A stretch of DNA of 64,000 nucleotides from Tetragonia tetragonoides (taxonomy: Eukaryota; Streptophyta; Magnoliopsida; Caryophyllales; Aizoaceae): assembly GCA_038025085.1 (NCBI GenBank), contig CM076145.1:18795557-18859556 (forward strand), given 5' to 3'. This document shows positions 19,481 to 31,430 of the stretch, piece after piece. The first letter of the stretch is position 1. Each line of letters opens with the position of its first letter. Below the pieces are notes generated by a model. That model worked only from the letters and a program-made list of their open reading frames with translations, did no database searches and was not told the DNA's origin. The position numbers were made by a program, and so were the translations under genes.

Positions 19481-21054
19481 CTCAATGGAAATTGATAGCT
19501 TTAGACATGGAAATTGTGTACTTGGCTCACTTTTGATCATTTAATTGATTGACTGTGAGTTCGGTAGATTCGAATGGCTTGCATTCAATTATGTGGACAT
19601 TGGGGTTCGTGGGGTGTTTTCCACTATACTTTAGGTTCTAATAACGAGGGATTTCGTCTGTTCCTTGATTTTATTCGATGAGTTCAATGGATCACGAGAT
19701 TGCTAGCGGGTGTGTATGCTAGCTTCACTTTTCCATCATCCATTTGATGGGGTCTTGTGAGTTTTCTCTTCTCCATCTCTCTCTATATTATTGTCTTTTA
19801 TCACATTGAGGACAATGTGCAATTTAAACTTTGGTGAGGTTCTTATTGTTGATGAAATTTTGTTGGTGATAAATGTGATTGCGTATAGTTCAGATAATGC
19901 ATATTGTATAATTGTTTGGTTAGATAGAAATTTTCATTTTTCTTTGTTTATTTTTAGATAGATAATGCATACAGTATCATATGAGTGTGATATAATCCTT
20001 CATTGATGAAAGCTCTTTTTGTGAAAAATTTGAAGAAATTGTATCAACTTTTGTGAATAACGGTCTTTAGCTTTAAAAGCACATAACATGATCGTGATTG
20101 TGGACCATTGGTTTATGGAATTCATGTTTGTTGCCTTAGATGTTGTGTAATTGATTGGAGAAGACCAAAAATGGCCATGTCAGATCTTGAGCCTTTGATT
20201 GATAGATTCATCACTTTCGAACTTATGCTTTCTTTATTGTGTGTGTGACTCTCTAGATTGCGGTTTTCTCTAGAACTTCCCGGTTTCTTATCAAAGTTGC
20301 ACTTGAAGCATTCTTTGTTTTTAGCTATATTAGCAAAATAGCTACCTTTTGTAAACCCCTTTGAGCCTTTAGTCGTTTTGTTGAATAAAACCACATTGCA
20401 AGCATTGATTTATTAAATACTTCTCTTTCCCCCGAGCCTAGGCTAGTGTAGTTTATTTATATATGGATGTTGTGATTGGTGATGGTGGAAGCAAATATTG
20501 GCATTGGGTTTTGAGTTGGTGTTTTCGTGTGAATTGGTGAAATATTGGTTGGTGTATCTTGAGAGAAAAAAAAAGTTATTCAATAATGGTTTTGTTTAGG
20601 TGAGACAAGGAGGTAGGAGAAGAAAAAAATCTAATAAAGAAAAATCTAAATATGTCTTCATAATGTCTTCTCCTCCTTCGTCTCTTTGTGGATTTAACAA
20701 AAATTGATCTTTTAGTAGTTGGTTGGAGTTTATGAGTGAAGTTCGTGTTTGCACTATCTTGATCTTTCGCAAGGATTCGAGAAAGTGTTTTTCACTCCAC
20801 TAGTTTTTTATCCTCGTCCACATTCCCAAATGTATCATCCTACCTTTACCCCGAGCCTCATTACAACCTCATAAAAGTCTTCTTGATCTTTGCATGAGTA
20901 ATTGTCTTTGGTGATGGCGATTTAAAATATGGGCAAGCTTATGGTAGATACTGCGTTTGGATTGAGTGTGAGTGTTCATATTCCTAGAGTGAGGGTGTGT
21001 TCGATCTTCTATGCTACTGTCGAAGGTGGGTCTTGTGGTAAGCTTGGGGGAGTT
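19481..21054 (+). mobile_element. Possible Athila/Tat-like 3' non-coding region
   Basis: At about 19801-19816 the plus strand has acattgaggacaatgt, a perfect 6-bp inverted repeat with a 4-bp loop. I associate the core ttgaggacaatg with the 3' region of Athila-type gypsy elements. The stretch ends in agcttgggggagtt (21041-21054), a good polypurine tract. No coding motif survives; a 90-codon minus-strand frame at 20122-20394 has no recognisable domain. Confidence 0.4.
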
Positions 21055-21933
21055 TGATGAGTGCGTAAATAGTACTAATATTCATGTGTAGACCGCACTC
21101 ATGTTTTATAAGTTCGTTGTTGTAATTGAAGATTGAGTTCAAGCATTCTTCTATTTCTCCTTGAAGATTATAATCGAAGCTACTTGATTTATTTCTTATC
21201 TCTAATCTCTCTTTCCCTTTCTCCATGCTTCTAATTTCAATTGCTTTATTTATTTTAATCATTTGCTATTTATTTGATTTTAGTATGAATTTCATTACGT
21301 ACTTTGTTGTACTTGTAGAGATCATGAGTAGCTAATTTCTTTTATATAGGGTTGCTGTAGCTTAAACGAATCTCATGATGCTTAATTAAATAAGTAAAAT
21401 TTGGCATGACATTAGAATTGTTGCTCAATGCTTGTTTTGTAATCTCGTGACTTATATTAGATGGTTAATTCATATTCAAGAGAAGCTTTTTAATCGTCAT
21501 AACTCAATCAATCATCAAGTTTGTCTAATTACGAGAGTAGTTTAGAATAACTTGGGACTATTGGAAAATTAACTGTATACTTCATGCTCTTGATATGAGA
21601 ATAGGTAGTTAAGTATAATATTGAGTATCCCTTTATCGCTTCGAGGGAAGGTTTTAGGATTCTTATTTTCGTCCCCGCAACATTCAACATGACATGCTAG
21701 TTAAAACTTGTTTATTCGCATCTAAGATCTTGATTAAGTGAATTCAACCCTAGGCTTTTTTACTTGTTATTTTCCATATATTAGTGAATATTTTTCCTTG
21801 TTTCAATCCAAAACCCAATTGATAATTGCTTAGCTTTTTAATTTAGGAAAACTTAGTACTTGGGATCACATGCTCCATATGGATCGATATTTTATTACTT
21901 CGATATAACCCGTATACCTGGGGGCCTATCACA
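21055..21933 (+). repeat. Candidate LTR (Athila/Tat-like), about 879 bp
   Basis: Begins TGATGAGTGCG right after the purine tract and ends ...gggggcctatcaca, so it has TG...CA ends. The near-terminal ataacccgtatacc resembles the end of Athila-like LTRs. No second copy is in the window, so the boundaries are inferred. Confidence 0.42.
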
Positions 21934-23251
21934 AGTACAAACAAGCTTCAACTCAAGCTTTTGAATTCATTTACGTGTTTTAATAGCTCTTACGACTAGG
22001 GTGCTAGAGATTGAGTTCTTTTGTGGTCTATATTAAGAAAAAGACCCCAAATTCTTTGTCTGCATTCATTTGAGTGTCAAAATACACCAAGGTTGTTTAC
22101 AAATGAAAACAAGCTTCAACTCAAGCTTTTGAATGTATTTACGTGTTTTAACAGCTCTTACGACTTGGATTCTAGAGATTGAGTTCTTTTATGTTCCATA
22201 TTAAGAGAAAGCATTCAAATGCTTTGTTTGCATTCATTTGCTTGTAATACGACACCAAGGATGTTTGCAAGTACAAAAAAGCTTCAACTCAAACTTTTGT
22301 ATGTATTTACGCGTTTTAACAGCTCTTACGACTAGGTTCCTAGAGATTGAGTTCTTTTGTGCTTTATATTAAGAGAAAGTACCCAAATACTTTGTTTGCA
22401 TTACTTTCAGTGTCAAACTACACTAAGAATGTTTGAAAGTACAATCAAGCTTCAAATAAAGTTTTTAATCCATTACGCTGTTTAACATCTCTTACGGCAA
22501 GGGTGCTGGAGATTAAGTTCTTTTGTATTCTACATTAAGAGAAAGCACCCAAATGCTTTGGTTGCATTCATTTGAGTGAGAATTACACCAAGGATGTGTA
22601 CAAGTACAAACACGCTTCATATCAAGTTGTTGAATGCATTTACGCGTTTTAACAGCTCTTATGTCTAGGTGCTAGAGAATTTCTTTTTATGTTCTGTGTT
22701 AAGAGAAAGCATCCAAATGATTTATTTATTTGCATTCATTTACCTGTAACATGACACCAAGTAAGTTTGCAAGTACAAACAAGCTTCAACTCAAGCTTTT
22801 GAATGCATTTACGTGTTTTAACAGCACTTACGACTAGGGTGCTAGAGATTGAGTACATTTATGTTCTATATTAAGAGAGAGCATCCAAATGCTTTGTTTG
22901 CATTCATTTCCGTGTAATACGACACAAATGATGTTTTCAAGTTTAAAAAAGCTTCAACTCAAGCTTTTGAATGCATTAATGCGTTTTAACAGCACTTACG
23001 ACTAGGGTGTTAGAGATTGAGTTCTTTTGTGCTCCATAATAAGAGACAACATCCAAATGCTTTGTTTTCATTCATTTGAGTGTGAAACTACACCAAGGAT
23101 GTTTAAAAGCACAAACAAGCTCCAACTAAAGCTTTTGAATGCATTTACGCGTCTTAACAGCTCTTACGACTACGGTGCTATAGATTGAGTTCTTTTGTGT
23201 TCTTTATTAAGAGAAAGCACCCAAATGCTTTATTTGCATTCATTTGAGTGT
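21934..23251. repeat. 168-bp tandem satellite, about 7.8 copies
   Basis: The register point aagcttca (or a variant) occurs at 21943, 22111, 22279, 22447, 22612, 22781, 22949 and 23117. Spacings are 168, 168, 168, 165, 169, 168 and 168. Each unit holds a conserved ttttaacagctcttacgact and gattgagttcttttgtg. Copies differ by roughly 10-20 percent by eye. The monomer length is in the range common for plant heterochromatic satellites. No promoter or gene is visible. Confidence 0.95.
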
Positions 23252-24540
23252 TGTAAGGACCCCGAAAAACCCCATGCTTTCGGACCAATGTAATAGATCC
23301 TTATAGAAAATTTGTATTTGCAGGGGATTAGATAAGTTCAAAGAACCGTCGAGTTAGAAATGAATTTGAAAGACTTGAATTGAAGAAAAACCATGAAAGG
23401 ACCCAAGATTCTGCTACTAGTGCTTTATCGAAAGGTACAAAATGAAGGGACGAAATGAAGGGAAGAAGTGAAGGGAAAACCGAAGAGACGGTTTATTAGT
23501 TGGAAAATCGAACTAGTCATGTTTTTAGAAAGACTCCCGCTCATATAGAACATTTGAGTACCCAATAATGAGGGTTTGGGGAAGGTACGAGGTGGGAAGG
23601 TGTTAGGCACCCAACTAGCCAGTTTAAACTAACGGCCTCTACTAACTCAAGTTTGCCTAATATGTTAATGACATAATTCCCATGCAAATCCGATTAACAA
23701 TCCTAGATTAGACTATTAATTGGTTGATCACAAGCATCAAAACATTGTTATTTACCCACTTTGTGAACATGCATTCGATTAGCAAGTTGAGCATTACAAC
23801 GACTGAAACATGAATATTGACAGATTTACAAGCGATATTTAGAAAGCAATAAATTACATGATTTGCATAAGATCTACATTTTGACAAGTAGGAAAGCAAT
23901 AAAAAAAGCAACAAAATTGATTTGAGCACTCGGAAGTTTAGTATCTGAACCCTTAGACTTGTTAGCAAAGATTATTGGTGAATAAGGTTGACTATTAGCA
24001 AACAAGGTCTCCAAGAAAGATAAGAAATAGAGAGACAAAAGCCAGAACAAGAGGTCGGTTCTTGTGAACTGGTTGTCTAATGAAGACTGAGCAAATTGAA
24101 ATTAGGGACGAATGGTTGTTTATATAGTGGTACGAGCTAGCAACCGTCCAACCAAAAGATAGAATTGTGCACGTGAAATCAGAAAAAATGAGCTTTTACT
24201 AGAAGGACAGCCCGCAGCCACTAGCGGCTGGGCCTTTAGCCAGCCACGCTTGGCTGAGGCCTTAGCAGCTACGGCTAGGGATGAACTCACCCTTAGCCGC
24301 TCGCGGCTACCTTAAAGGATAAGTTATTCTTTACGGAGGCAACTAGCAAGATATAATTGTGTATCTGGTACGTTTTGAGACTGTATTATTCGGAGGGGAA
24401 AGTACGAACTTACCATTGGGATGTGAAAAGACGAATTTTCCCTTAAGAGAGCTAAATGACGATGTTGCCGTCGGAGTCGGAATAGGGCTTATGAGGTGTC
24501 AATGGAAACCTGTTTAAATGGAAACCTCTCAGAAACTACA
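23252..24540 (-). repeat. TatL-1, LTR of a Tat-like gypsy family
   Basis: The minus strand aligns with the TAT-3 LTR: gcaaacttgagttagtagag and ttgggtgcctaacaccttcc occur in both (23590-23660 against 39780-39840). It ends GGGTCCTTACA (minus strand) where TAT-3 has GGGTCCTTGCA. A TATA box lies near 24118-24129. The purine-rich GATGTGGGTGA just outside its right end suggests a 3' LTR. No matching target duplication is seen at 23247-23251 and 24541-24545, so one end may be rearranged. Confidence 0.7.
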
Positions 24541-24612
24541 TCACCCACATCAATCTTGACCACGTAGGGCTATCAACGATACTGAAAATATAATGTATCT
24601 CAAATAAAACTA

Positions 24613-25540
24613 CTAAATCAAACGACTAATTAAATTTGACACTCGCGGAGTTTTCTTCGACCCAGGGGGCACATCATGATCGTCCTTCTTCCTAGGCTTC
24701 ACCTCTTTGCAAGGTGTGTAAGGACAAGGGTAGCGATCAAACTTTTGAGGCATGAAACGCCTTCTAAAGTTTTCTACATGCTTGCGTTTCTTCAACCAGC
24801 AATTCTCATCGATGTCTTTTGGAGCAGGCATGAGCACACAGTTGACTTTCCATTCGAACTCAGATAGACATAGCTTGTGTCCAACGCCTTTGAAGCAAAG
24901 AGCCCATCGCGGTCACCTTCGCCATACTTCTTCTCGTGTACATGACCACTCTTGGAGACCACGTCATCATACTTCTCCTTGAGTGCTGTCCAGGGATGGA
25001 TGTTAGGCAAACCATTGAGGAGGACTTCCACCAAAAATCCTTGGTGAATGATCGTGCGTTCTAGTACTTGTAATGCTGAATCACAGTAAAGGTGCGTCGT
25101 AAATAAGTACTAATGTACTCGAGCTTAGCATCAGTAGCAAAGAATGGCTCCACAGGAGGAGACACATTGGCATGAGGAGGAGGGGCAGTATTGTTGTCGC
25201 TTTCGTCACCAATATCTTCCAAGTCATGCATGTCAGTGGCCCCCGTACCAGAGTCAAACTGTACCTCAAGGTTGACAGGGTTAGGCTCATCAACGGGAAC
25301 ATGCTCGGGCTCGGACTCGTCTTCGAAGGCTTTCTTATTATCGTCGAACTAGTGGTCGGCGTGTGAGACATTGCCATGTGCGACCTCGTCGTGCGCGGAA
25401 TTGTAAAGGATATCCGCGTCGTTGCTTCTTGACCCACTATCAGATGAGTGTACATACTCCACGAAGTGAACGGGTTGAGCAACTGCACGAACCCTCTTGC
25501 GCGTAGTCGATTTCCTCCCGGTTGGTCTAGTCCTTATCAT
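24613..25540 (-). pseudogene. TK-A extra ORF upstream of gag, with H3-tail-like N-terminus
   Basis: About 309 codon-equivalents. It starts M-I-R-T-R-P-T-G-R-K-S-T-T-R-K, with R-K-S-T at residues 9-12 as in histone H3. A Ser/Asp/Glu-rich linker follows. The segment LLNGLPNIHPWTALKEKY (about 25030-24980) matches motifs in TK-E and TK-D. The C-terminus ends in KKDDHDVPPGSKK. There is an in-frame stop near 25349 and frameshifts near 25080 and 24830. It has no similarity to gag, pol or the H3 globular fold that I can see. Function unknown. Confidence 0.7.
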
Positions 25541-25704
25541 CTAGTCCTTATCATCTACAGAAAGGCAATCAAACAATAAGGACTTTATAAATCACAAGCA
25601 TAGAGATTTCAAGTAATTCCTATAATCTAGGACTAATACGCATTATTTTTCCCAAAATGAAACTGTTCTTTAGTAATTCATTTACTAATCCTAAGCAAAC
25701 TAGG

Positions 25705-25716
25705 GCTCTGATACCA
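25705..25716 (-). other. TK-A primer-binding site
   Basis: Minus strand TGGTATCAGAGC (initiator tRNA-Met type), two bases after the LTR end. Confidence 0.9.
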
Positions 25717-25718
25717 TT

Positions 25719-26690
25719 GGTAATACCCTCGAATTTACAACGATTTCCTTGGAACTATCGACGCCTCTATACACGACTTGACACCACTGAACTGTCACAA
25801 ACCTAAGGGCGCTACTGCAATATTTATCGCTAAGGAATAAATGCTAAGTAGAAAGAAAAACTAGGTATCAAAAGGAGCATACTAAACAAACTAATAATAA
25901 GGATATTAGACTCTTGACTTGCTTTGCTTTGTAAAAGAAAACTATGCTCTTGACTTGCTTTAAGGAAAGTATGACTCTTTCCTTTTGGGAAATATCATTG
26001 ACGGGAATATATTACTCGCATGCAATGTAATTCGTATGGAAAGAAACGTCTTCCTAATATGGTTACTAGTATCGTCGGAATTACTCATGGATTCTATTCC
26101 CAAAAAGAAAAGACCCTAGACTCTATTTGTAAAACTTGACAAAACGCACAAGTACACAAAGGAGACAACTTGCCTAAAGCTAGACTCAAAAAGATCCTAA
26201 GGGGGGATCTAGTACTAATATTCTATGGAAATAAATCACATAGCAAAAAGGAATGAATCACAATATAGCAAGTAAATAAATTACCACCTTGAAATGGACC
26301 ATGGGACTAAATGGAATGGTTGACGCAATCTATGGTTAGATATGGGAACCCATGAACGGATGCGTTTCGTCATCTATGGGATGCATAGTAAGACTAGATG
26401 TACTGTTTGGCATGCCTCGAATGGAAAACATGTGAAGTGTCATGGGGTGGAACAAGACTATGTGCAAGGCAATTCGGACCTAGTGGGTCACCAACCAAGT
26501 CATAGACAGTGCTCAAAGGGGTAGATCCTAATATGGTGTGATGATGGCTTTCGCCATCTGGCGAAGATAACGCATGCAAGTGAATGATATGAATGCAAAG
26601 TGATAAAAAATAACCACATACGGTAATTGAACTAAATAGCTAAAATAAATAATTGACATGGATAAGCCTTCGAATTACACCCTCTTTAAA
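25719..26690 (-). repeat. TK-A 5' LTR, 3' portion
   Basis: Its left edge (ggtaataccctcgaattt) corresponds to tgtaacaccc of TK-D, with the terminal CA mutated. The right limit is not defined; sequence beyond about 26690 belongs to TatL-2. Repeated ctcttgacttgcttt is seen at 25913-25960. Confidence 0.55.
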
Positions 26691-26692
26691 TT

Positions 26693-26710
26693 ATTCCCTG
26701 TTGAGTTGTC
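26693..26710 (-). other. Degenerate primer-binding site of TatL-2
   Basis: The plus strand tccctgttgagttgtcat aligns with the reverse complement of the TAT-3 site (gtggcaacttcactgggga) with several substitutions. It lies directly against the LTR end, identifying TatL-2 as a 5' LTR. Confidence 0.5.
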
Positions 26711-28409
26711 ATTGCAAGAACCCTCGCCCTTTCGGGGCAGATTTTGACTTTTATATTCTTAGGTTGGAGTTAATGGTTCTTAAATAATACTTCCTCCGTC
26801 CCATGAAAATGTTGACTCTAGTATTTTTAAGGTCAAACTTTACAATCTTTGACCATAAATATGTAAAAAGATATAAAGATTTTAAATGTAAAAATACTTT
26901 TGTTGGATTCATTTTAAATATTACTTTCGAGAAATCATAATTTAATAATTTATATATTCACATAATTACAATTATTTGCGGTCAAAGCAGTGTCTTGGAG
27001 ACCGTGAAAACACTAGTGTGAACATTTTCATGGCACAGAGGAAGTACGTCCTTGCAACATGATTAATTCAATAGAGGAAATAATTAAGCAAATAGTGAAG
27101 TCGCCGCCAATTTTTAAGGAAACAATTGGAAACCATCAAAAGTGCACCCAATTCCTATTGGGAATGGAGTTATACTCAAAGGGGGCCAAAGATTAGGTTC
27201 GGGGGTATGTGTACGAAAAGATAAAACGAATCCTATATAAATTGCCCGAATTAACGACCTCTACTAATCTTATCCATGTCAAATATTTATTTAAACTATA
27301 TGGTTCCACATAAATCCGGTCGTCCAAAGTCCTAAAATTTACTAGGCGGATTAAAGACAACTAATTTACTAACGTTCTCATTTTGCACAATTATATCCAA
27401 TTTGCATGCAATTTATCTAACAAACACAAGCCATAAAAGAGGAGCAATAAATAAATAAACTCCAACCTACCATACTTGCTAAATGCGCCAAGCATTGCAA
27501 ATGCAAATTAACAAATTTGTTGGTAACATCAATGGAAGTGAAAAGATGCAAAATTTTTGCTAAGATGCAGACCAAAGGCTTTCTACATGCAAAATATGCT
27601 AAGACATGCAAAAGGAATTAAACTTTAGCTAAACTAACGTGCATGCATGAAAATATGAACTTGAATCACGCATAATTAAACTAACCATAATCAAAAGCTA
27701 AATAAAACATGATTGTAACAATTAAAATAAGAAATAAAGGATTGATTTAGGCCCTCGGGATGGTTAACCTGGACGTTCTAGTAGAATGAGACTAGTAGAT
27801 TGGACTTTGCTCTTTGTCTTGGGTGCCTGGTTGAATGCAAAGGCAATGCTGGAATCTCCAAAATTAAGAAATCTCTCAAAGATTTAGGTTTTTGTGCTCT
27901 CAAAAGTGCTCTCAAAGTTGCAAACTGAAGAACATCTCTCGTAAGAGGTGATGAGGAATATTTATAGAGTTAGGGGACAAAATTAGGGCCTAGGGCTGAA
28001 ACCTTGGCGCCAAAACTCGGCCTCGCCAAAAACCTGGCCCAACGGCTATGCGGAAGCTAGTTGGGGCCAGCGAGTTACCCGCTGGACATGGAGGGGCGCG
28101 CATGACTAGGGTTTTTTGACTTTTGTGCTCAGTAAATTACAAAATTGCCCTTGGGCAGACCCATGGGGTCAAGATCAAGCGGTTTTTACCTAAATCTTCA
28201 AGACATGATATCTTTTGATCCAGGATCCTGATTAAGGCAAGGTCAAAGGCGTTGGAATCCTTATAACATGGGTTATCCAAAGGCTGAGGTTTCAAGGATA
28301 TTGGTCTAGACATTCGAGCAATGTCCTTTCTACTTACGTCCCTATTAATCCATTACTATCATCTGGCTTTTGCGGTGCCAGGGGATGAGAACCGATTAGG
28401 GTGTCTACA
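26711..28409 (-). repeat. TatL-2, Tat-like 5' LTR split by a MITE
   Basis: The minus strand begins TGTAGACACCC at 28409 (TAT-3: TGTAGACGCC) and ends near 26711. A TATA box (minus CTATAAATATT) lies at 27957-27969. It contains gtcgccgccaa and a frequent Tat LTR block, ttaacgacctctactaa. A Stowaway-like MITE occupies 26790-27044; without it the LTR is about 1.44 kb, close to the 1.54 kb of TAT-3. Confidence 0.68.
26790..27044. mobile_element. Stowaway-like MITE 1 (255 bp)
   Basis: TA target duplication at 26788-26789 and 27045-27046. The terminal inverted repeats cttcctccgtcccatgaaaa and its right partner differ at two positions over 24 bp. The CTCCCTCCGTCCC-type terminus is characteristic of Tc1/mariner-related Stowaway elements. 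No coding capacity. Confidence 0.9.
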
Positions 28410-28919
28410 CCATCACTGCAGAACCTAAAAACCTGACAGTCCCATGCCACAAACAACCACCATTTTCGAGCCACCACAACCCAGAGACCACCATGCCCAC
28501 ACTCCGCGTAACCACCAACACCAGAGCTTCACACTACCACCTCCACGAAACCCAGAAATCAATACCCACAACCCCAAACTCCAACCACACCACCACAAAC
28601 AACACCCACCCATAGAAATCTGGGTAGGAAGGAGACGAATAGTGAAGAAGATGCAAATGGTGGAATCTGGAATGAATAGCGTGAAGAAGGAAGTGAATGT
28701 ATAATTATCTCTATCTACTTCTTAACCCATCATATTAAATTAGGTTAATGTATAACTTAAACGTATAATTTGACATAAATCAGCAAACGAACAGAAATAA
28801 ATAACGGTAGTGTCATGGAATAAGCATTTTCAAAAGTTTAACGGTTCTATTTGGATTACGATCAATGTTTTGGGCACCATTTGGAAAAGTTAAAATCACA
28901 AGGCCCCAATAGGAATTCC
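28410..28919. other. Unassigned stretch, CCA-rich then AT-rich
   Basis: 28430-28620 is rich in CCA/ACC triplets, giving chance frames on both strands. The rest is AT-rich. It resembles the CCA/TGG-rich leader parts of the chromovirus LTRs but I cannot align it. No gene seen. Confidence 0.35.
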
Positions 28920-29025
28920 CCTTAAAATTATTACAACTTGCCAACTAGGGCAAAAACCAATAATCCCAACACACTAACTAAAATAAAGAGTTCTAACTTC
29001 AATGCCAACTCTGTCTTCCAAGCTA
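28920..29025 (-). repeat. Tekay-like LTR fragment
   Basis: aaaattattacaacttgcc and the following bases align with 29690-29770 inside the TK-B LTR (aatattattacaactttgcc, aaaataaag). It is a short remnant of another LTR, interrupted by MITE 2. Confidence 0.5.
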
Positions 29026-29454
29026 CTCCCTCCGGTCCACGGAAACCTTTAAGGTTTCCACTTATGTTTGGACCATGGAAATCTTTACGTTTCCTTATAT
29101 GGTAATGTATTTGAGCACCATTTACTATTTTACCCCTCCCACCTTCTCACCCCCATATTTTCTCCACTCTTTCCTCCCTTTCCTACCAAAATCCTACCCC
29201 CACTACCTAGTTACCAAAAAAAAAGTAAAAAAAAAGAAGAATCTCAGGCCACTAGCTATAAAAGTAAGGAAAGTAATAGAAAATCAAGGAAAGCAATAAA
29301 TACCTACTTAAATATTATTTTTTTTCTCTCTCTCTCTCTCTTAATACCTCATGTGCTCTTTTAAGGATAAATTCGGAATTTTTATGCTAAAATGTATTTT
29401 CCTTAATATTAGTCATATTTTCCAAACGTCAAGATTTTCGTGGACCGGAGGGAG
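29026..29454. mobile_element. Stowaway-like MITE 2 (429 bp)
   Basis: TA duplication at 29024-29025 and 29455-29456. Inverted termini are ctccctccggtccacgg on the left and tggaccggagggag on the right. The interior is AT-rich with a CT run (29324-29341). The chance frame at 29068-29364 is not a gene. Confidence 0.9.
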
Positions 29455-29460
29455 TATACG

Positions 29461-30836
29461 TGTAACACCCCTGAATTTACAATGATTTCCTAGGAGTTAT
29501 CGACGCCATTATACATGACTCGACACCACTCAACCGTCACAAACCCAAGGGCACTACTGCAACATTTATCGCAAAAGAATAAATGCTATGTAGAAAGAAA
29601 GGATAGGTATCAAAAGAAGCAAACTAAACAAACTAAAACGAATTAAAACATTGATATCAGAGTTGTCTATAAGGTGAACTTAAGTCCATTAAAATATTAT
29701 TACAACTTTGCCTTCAAGGCCACGAACCAAAATCCCCCAAACTTAATGAAATAAAGATTCTAGAGAACAAGCCCACATCGAATCTCCAAGGCTACATGAA
29801 CACTCAACAACATCTGCATTTTGGTTTCCGTGACGGAAACAATATACAGAAGAAAAGAGAAGAAACAAAAGAAAACAAAAATCAGATAAACTGAATAATG
29901 TTCGCCCATACTTAGTAAAAACATTTTCGCAAACCTTACCTGTGTTTTAGATGAATCTTTGAAATTCATTTGCATGCACAAGTAGTCATACATTCAAGCA
30001 CACGCATACTCGACATTCAATTACATACAATTCTTTCTTAGTGATCAATTGAACATAACCAGTCAATCCATCTTGATTAGAGTAATAAGAGAGCGAATAG
30101 AACAATGATTACCTATACTGTTCATCGATTGATATTGACATGCCATGGACTTAATCTAGTGTATACTCACACCATCTCTAACATAATAATCGATACGTAA
30201 AGAATTTAACTAATGGGGAATGATCGATCCCGAACACGCTACGAGGTGTCCATACGGAACTTGGGAATCACGCATCCCTAGACTACATCAATTAGATATA
30301 AAAACGATTGCTCGACTACTTCTAGAGATCCATTAGGAGTATTATTTTCAATTATAATTTAATTCCCATAATTTGCATTGGTTGACTTAGTGGTACAACG
30401 AGACCATGACTCACTAGTTCATTTCATGCTTATGACAATGAATAGCAACAACGACTATAATGATATTTATGCATATTAAGAATAATCATGCTTTGTTGAG
30501 TAAATATTGCAATCATGCTCACATATATGTCTAACAAAATTTCGGCTGCACTTCGGCAGTAAAACATGATAACCAAAATTTCGGTCAATCAATTACACTC
30601 ATCAATATCATAATAGGTGCTCATTAGCACTCAATAATATCCCATTCCATTAGCATATATAATAGGACATAATAATACTAATATTTTCCATCACAAAACT
30701 TATCCAATAATTAGCATATGAACTAATTAATTAACGAAACTTCATAAACTCAACATACTCATTATAATTCATAATTACAGCGAAGAATATATTTCTAATT
30801 CTCATAATAAACAACGATATAATTTAATCAATGCAA
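29461..30836 (-). repeat. TK-B 3' LTR, second half only
   Basis: Aligns, reverse-complemented, with 36650-37776 of the TK-C LTR (gattaaattatatcgttg, cttttctcttctg-type run, gggtgttaca end). The half containing the promoter and CT tract is missing. Confidence 0.8.
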
Positions 30837-30959
30837 TGCGAGTAATACGATCGTGATCTTAGTCGATTAGCAATGCAACATGCAATGCTTGTTCGTGCAA
30901 AGCGAGAAACAAAACACGAAATTTCTAGGCGAGACATTCTACCCTCCTTAAAAAGGGTT

Positions 30960-31430
30960 TCGTCCCGAACCTCAAATGAAATTAGTACTTCGATAAAGTG
31001 ATCTGGGTACTTCTCGCGCATCATGGATTCAGCTTCCCAGGTTGCCTCTTCTTGACCTTGACGGGACCAAATAAATTTCACAATTGGAATAGTCTTTGTT
31101 CGAGCCATGCGTTCCTTTTAGTCGGTGATCTTGACTGGACATTCTTCATACGTCAAACTTTCATCAAGTTCGATTGTTTCAGGTTGAACGACATGAGTTA
31201 AATCATGTACGTATCGCTTCAGTTGAGAGACGTGAAACACATTGTGTACTTTGTCAAGCTCCACGGGCAAAGCTAAATGATAAGCAACCTCACCAATCCT
31301 TTCCAGGATCTCGTAAGGTCCAATGTAACGAAGACTTAACTTCCCCTTACGACCAAAACGCATAACGCCCTTGGTAGCAGATACTCTCAAAAGTATCTTT
31401 TTTCTCACCTAAAACTCTTCAGGTCTACGA
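30960..31430 (-). pseudogene. TK-B integrase C-terminal domain with chromodomain, broken
   Basis: The frame encodes GVMRFGRKGKLSLRYIGPYE, the GPY/F-type integrase module, then VFHVSQLKRYVHD. After a stop near 31120 it continues with IPIVKFIWSRQGQEEATWEAE, the chromodomain core. The Tekay clade of chromoviruses carries this arrangement. The N-terminal two thirds of integrase lie at 37782-38598. Confidence 0.85.

Larger units (their letters stand above)
24541..26690 (-). mobile_element. TK-A, fragment of a Tekay-like chromovirus (5' LTR end, primer site, extra ORF)
   Basis: From right to left on the minus strand: the 3' part of a 5' LTR (25719-about 26690), a primer site (25705-25716), a 188-nt leader interval (the ATG at 25540 is 165 nt from the primer site) and the extra ORF (25540-24613). 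Everything downstream of the extra ORF, including gag and pol, is missing. About 170 bp of LTR end match TK-D (aatttacaacgatttcc, gacaccactgaac), then the sequences diverge. It is a related but distinct family. Confidence 0.7.
29461..31430 (-). mobile_element. TK-B, left part: 3' LTR remnant and integrase C-terminus
   Basis: Minus-strand Tekay-like chromovirus. Its 3' LTR end (tgtaacacccctgaattt) is at 29461. The integrase tail (31430-30960) resumes at 37777 beyond TK-C, with TACGA on both sides of TK-C, which proves the split. A deletion fuses the 3' UTR (right of about 30837) to the middle of the LTR (left of it), removing the polypurine tract and the first half of the LTR. Confidence 0.85.

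Noticed and set aside
20122..20394. 90-codon minus-strand frame with a CFKCN that resembles half a zinc knuckle
   Set aside because: The required HxxxxC part is missing and the surroundings look non-coding; not enough to call a gag.
21934..23251. CRISPR-like regular repeats
   Set aside because: Units are contiguous 168-bp copies without unique spacers, in a plant nuclear setting; a satellite, not a CRISPR array.
31080..31108. M-A-R-T-K at a possible minus-strand start (31108), identical to the first residues of histone H3
   Set aside because: It lies inside the TK-B integrase tail, just before the chromodomain (TKTIPIVKFIWSRQ). Relatives read R-T-K-I there without a Met start. It is coincidence and unrelated to the extra-ORF motif.
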